Of a stretch of 64,000 nucleotides of DNA, positions 57,181-64,000 are shown piece after piece. Below the pieces are notes generated by a model. It did no database searches. It was not told the DNA's origin and was given only the letters and a program-made list of their open reading frames with translations. The stretch is from Notamacropus eugenii (Eukaryota > Chordata > Mammalia > Diprotodontia > Macropodidae). The position numbers were made by a program, and so were the translations under genes. The stretch is from positions 81,001-145,000 of the forward strand of contig NW_027325156.1 of assembly GCF_028372415.1 (NCBI RefSeq). The letters run 5' to 3'. The stretch's first letter is position 1. Every line of letters starts with the position of its first letter.

Positions 57181-57840
57181 CTCCTTCATTTGTTGGGAAT
57201 CTTCTTATACCACTAGATAATCTTCTATCTGAAGAGGAGGGAAATTGAGAGAAGTAATGGAGAAATTTGTTTCCATATATTCAGAATAACAATAAGCAGA
57301 ATGGGAGACATAAAGAAAGAATTATATCTCACACAGAAGATAACAGGCAGAATCAGATATAACTGGCTTTATCTTGTTTTGAGGTTAAAAGTCAACTAAG
57401 TAGAGTAAAAGTTAAGTCTTGGTTGGAATGTTCATGAATAATAAGCTGTGAATATTAATTTCTCCTCCCCAAAGGCTAAAGATTCATTTGAATGATCATA
57501 CAGTGCAAGTCGTGAGAGGGGTGACCTATCAAGGAGAACTGTGTAACAGGCATATCAGAGAGTGATACACCCTGTATTACCCAGCTTTAGGGAGACAGGG
57601 GAAGGACTTTGCAGTCAGGCAAAGGTATTTATGGTTTGATTATGTTTCTATGGGGTGTGTCTATTTTACAAGACACTCACCACTCCAGTTGCAAAGTGGT
57701 AAAATGGCAGCATTTTCCCCAGAAATCTTAATTCTGTCTTTTGATTTGTCCAGACCAGCATTTAACCTGATGTACCCTGTATATATGAAATACAAAAGGT
57801 GGACATAGATATCCTCATTGTACTCTGTGCCCAATCTTAA
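57181..57840. other. No gene recognised
   Basis: Intergenic or 3' flank of the second zinc-finger pseudogene. Only short frames. Confidence 0.35.
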
Positions 57841-57894
57841 TCAGTACAATTCCACCTTGGAGAAAAATTCTTTCCACTTTTATCACATTCATAA
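57841..57894 (-). pseudogene. Zinc-finger pseudogene 2, downstream part
   Basis: The - strand reads YECDKSGKNFSPRWNCTD then stop: a zinc-finger start with the second cysteine changed to serine. It continues the finger that is cut at 60834 by the L1. The shared ACATTCATAA (57885-57894 and 60825-60834) is the target duplication of that L1. Confidence 0.75.
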
Positions 57895-61680
<3,786 letters not shown>

Positions 61681-61726
61681 TCTTCCACAGAAAGGCTCAG
61701 GTCTGCAGTAGTATTATTCACTTCAA

Positions 61727-61796
61727 CTCTGATCTATCTATCTATCAATCATCTGTCTATCTATTTATCTATCATCTATCTATCTATCATACACAC
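61727..61796. repeat. (TCTA)n microsatellite
   Basis: Imperfect TCTA/ATCT tetranucleotide tract ending in ACACACAC. Confidence 0.9.
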
Positions 61797-61949
61797 ACAT
61801 ATCATTATTTCCCCTTTCATCTATTGGCAGAAGATAAACTTCATTCTCTTTCCCCAGGGAAAGAGAAAAGTCTTCAAACTTCAAAAGTCTTAAATGGGCA
61901 GAACCCATTATTTTAAAATGCCATTAGCTCATATCTGAAGGATGATTTA

Positions 61950-62125
61950 TTTTACAAAGAGCTTCACACAGAATTATATTGGATCCTCACAAAGCACCTG
62001 TGATGCAGGCAGAGCATTCTTGGCAGATTCACTAATCAGACTATGAGTTCAGAATGGCTGAGTGACTTGATCCAAATCCCAGCAACTGAGACAAGAACTC
62101 AATCCTGTTACTGAGTATGCTCTGT
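61950..62125 (-). repeat. MIR-type SINE, diverged
   Basis: Antisense pattern: TTTACAAAGAGCTTCACACA, TTGGATCCTCACAAAGCACC, GTGACTTGATCCAAATCCCA, AGAACTCAATCC. Confidence 0.55.
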
Positions 62126-63085
62126 CTACAATACTAGTCACATTTGTTTTCACTTTCAATCCTTCCTTCCTGGATGTGATGACATTTGGTGCATATATAC
62201 TTAATATTCTAATTGTTACATGATCTCTTTAATGCAATGGTCAGCATAAATGCTTTAGGGGTTCATGCATTGAGAACATCATGTTCTGACTGCTTCTGAC
62301 TACTCCATTTCTCAACTTGACAACAAATTATTTTCAAACTTGCAGGAAGGTTTGTCATTCATTTGAAAATGGTTACAGGCATGCACAGACTCCTCTTTGA
62401 CTGTCATTGCACCAGAATAGAATTCTCATTGCTGTGTTGTCATTGTAATCATATCTCATCAAAGGTGTAATTAAACCTGATGTTACTAAGGTTTGTACTA
62501 AATATTAAACACAATGTTACTCAGGTTTGCATTCTTGCAGCAGAGATAACAGGCTCTTTGAACCCATGATTGCTATGCCTGACTGGGCCCAGGGCTTACA
62601 GCAAGTCTTTCTCGTAAATTGTCAAAGCCATGTTCTGGCTTCAGTCATTTTTCTCTCTATTGCCTCTTTCACCTCTAATTTTGTTAGATTCCAACTATGA
62701 TGGAACCTGACCAGACCCAACATTGAAGATCACAGAGGCTTCTTTCTATTTTTCTGACAAGTCTTATACCTTGGGACACCTTCAAGTCTCTACCTCCTAG
62801 TTCCCTAAAAGGAAGTGGTCATCACCTACTTGAACCTGGTCAGTGATTCTCCAAGAACGGGGAAGAGATTGAGCGATGGAGATCAGAAAATTGACTTGGG
62901 TGATGATTTACGCAAAGTTTAGCCTTGGATTACTTCCAAATAAGGCAGCATTCTTCACTCCTACTTTTGCTGCTGGATGAGAGTGAGAAAATTATGAAAC
63001 CAGGCTGTTGGGGCCCACTACAAATTTAGGTTGCACAATCTTAGCTGGACCCTCATTGTGGGCCAAAGGCAATCCTTTGACATCT
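62126..63085. other. No gene recognised
   Basis: Intergenic sequence without a clear element or exon. Confidence 0.35.
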
Positions 63086-63089
63086 TCCT

Positions 63090-64000
63090 AAATGACTCCT
63101 CATGACAGACAACACAGCAGTTTTTCCAATTCTTTTTCTTCATCCCCAACCTTCCCTTAGGGCTTATTCTATGTACCCCCACCCCCCACCTATTCACACC
63201 TTTTTATTTAAGAACTTGGCCTTTTATTTCATTGAAAAACAGAACATTTATGAAGAGCTATCTCATTGTCCTTATCTCACATTAATCAAATACCTTCTTG
63301 TCCCTTTTGACCCCAGTATCGATGAAAAGGTCATTCTTTTGCTTCCTAAAGCAAATCTCTGCATATGTACAAATAATATCATTCCGTCTCTCATCTACCT
63401 TGAGATATTCTTCCTGTAGTATCTCCATGTTTTCCCTAATTTTCACTCTCTTCCACACTAAGGACCCATTTCCTGTTGTCACAAATAAAATAATTTCTCT
63501 CAAAACACCCTCAATGATCCATACATCCCCCTGAGATATTGTCCAATATCTTTCCTGTTTTTCCAGATGAAATAGTTAGAGATGGCCATTTACAATTGTT
63601 GTCTCCTACTCCTTTCCTTTTATTCTCAGAAACTCTCTGCAGTCTTGCTCCCAACATTTTATTCAACTGAAACTTCATTCTTTAAATTGCCAAAATTCTA
63701 TAGCCATTTCCTGACCTCCATTTCTCTTGACTTCTCTGCAGGCTTTGACACTGTCACTGATCCCTTTTTCTTGATACTCTCCTCTCGAAGTTTTATTGAC
63801 ACTACTCTGTCCTGGTCCTCCTTTTACCTCATGTAAAATGAAACCTATTCTCTTTCCCCCAACCCTCCCATCTGCTTACATTCCTAATGTTATCTGAGTC
63901 AACTTCAATAGTCCAGGCTCAGAGATGAAGTGTCATGCTCTTCTCATTGACTCTCACATTCTCCTTCTTGTCCACCATACACAATTGGCTGCAAAGTGCT
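63090..64000 (+). mobile_element. L2 LINE, reverse-transcriptase remnant
   Basis: The + strand reads SISLDFSAGFDTVTDPFFLI followed by LSSRSFIDTTLSWSSFYL, the L2/CR1-type motif (family: LDLSAAFDTVDH..., then a TLSWFSSYL-like segment). It continues to the window end with an L2-like CCAGGCTCAGAGATGAAGTG block. Decayed, with frameshifts. Confidence 0.7.

Overview
The window looks like marsupial (metatherian) nuclear DNA. It is dominated by interspersed repeats: marsupial-type L1, L2, RTE and tRNA-derived/CORE SINEs. The few gene pieces are spliced, with canonical vertebrate splice sites. I cannot name the species. Almost all long open reading frames are chance frames in repeats or GC-rich DNA. 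Repeat family assignments come from pattern recognition, not from a search.

Layout. (1) 1-1.15 kb: the 3' end of an MHC class I gene on the + strand, with the last three cytoplasmic-tail exons, stop codon, 3'UTR and poly(A) signals. (2) 1.6-9.0 kb: repeats, including an L1 3' end split by a solo LTR with a perfect 6-bp target duplication. (3) 9.0-24.3 kb: a decayed KRAB zinc-finger gene on the - strand. It has a CpG-rich promoter (NRF1, ZNF143-like, E-box and CRE motifs near 24.1-24.5 kb), a start-codon exon, an intact 127-bp KRAB-A exon, a KRAB-B exon whose length breaks the frame, and a final exon with an in-frame stop and degenerate zinc fingers. (4) 25.6-27.4 kb: L2 and a long antisense L1 split by a second solo LTR. 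(5) 27.6-33 kb: LTR-like candidates, a Tigger1-like DNA transposon deletion derivative at 29.85-30.52 kb, and SINEs. (6) 33-41 kb: unassigned DNA carrying a ~100-bp local repeat family, and a three-layer nest (an L2 host holding a SINE and an RTE LINE). (7) 41-57 kb: an L1 endonuclease-domain fragment, SINEs, microsatellites, the 3' end of an RTE, and an L1 inside an L1. (8) 57.8-61.7 kb: a second zinc-finger pseudogene on the - strand, cut by a 2.9-kb L1 that itself carries a 494-bp unidentified retro-insert. (9) 63.1-64 kb: an L2 reverse-transcriptase remnant running off the end.

How the parts relate. The only piece that looks functional is the MHC class I tail, which keeps its tyrosine and its SDVS serine motif. 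The two zinc-finger loci are repressor-type genes in decay. KRAB zinc-finger proteins are known as silencers of retroelements, and here both loci have themselves been invaded by L1, RTE-type SINE and other copies. The nested insertions give a relative order of events: L2 first, then older L1/RTE/SINE, then younger L1 copies, with the two LTRs inserted after the L1 copies that hold them. I found no tRNA or rRNA gene, no CRISPR array, and no convincing new multi-gene system.
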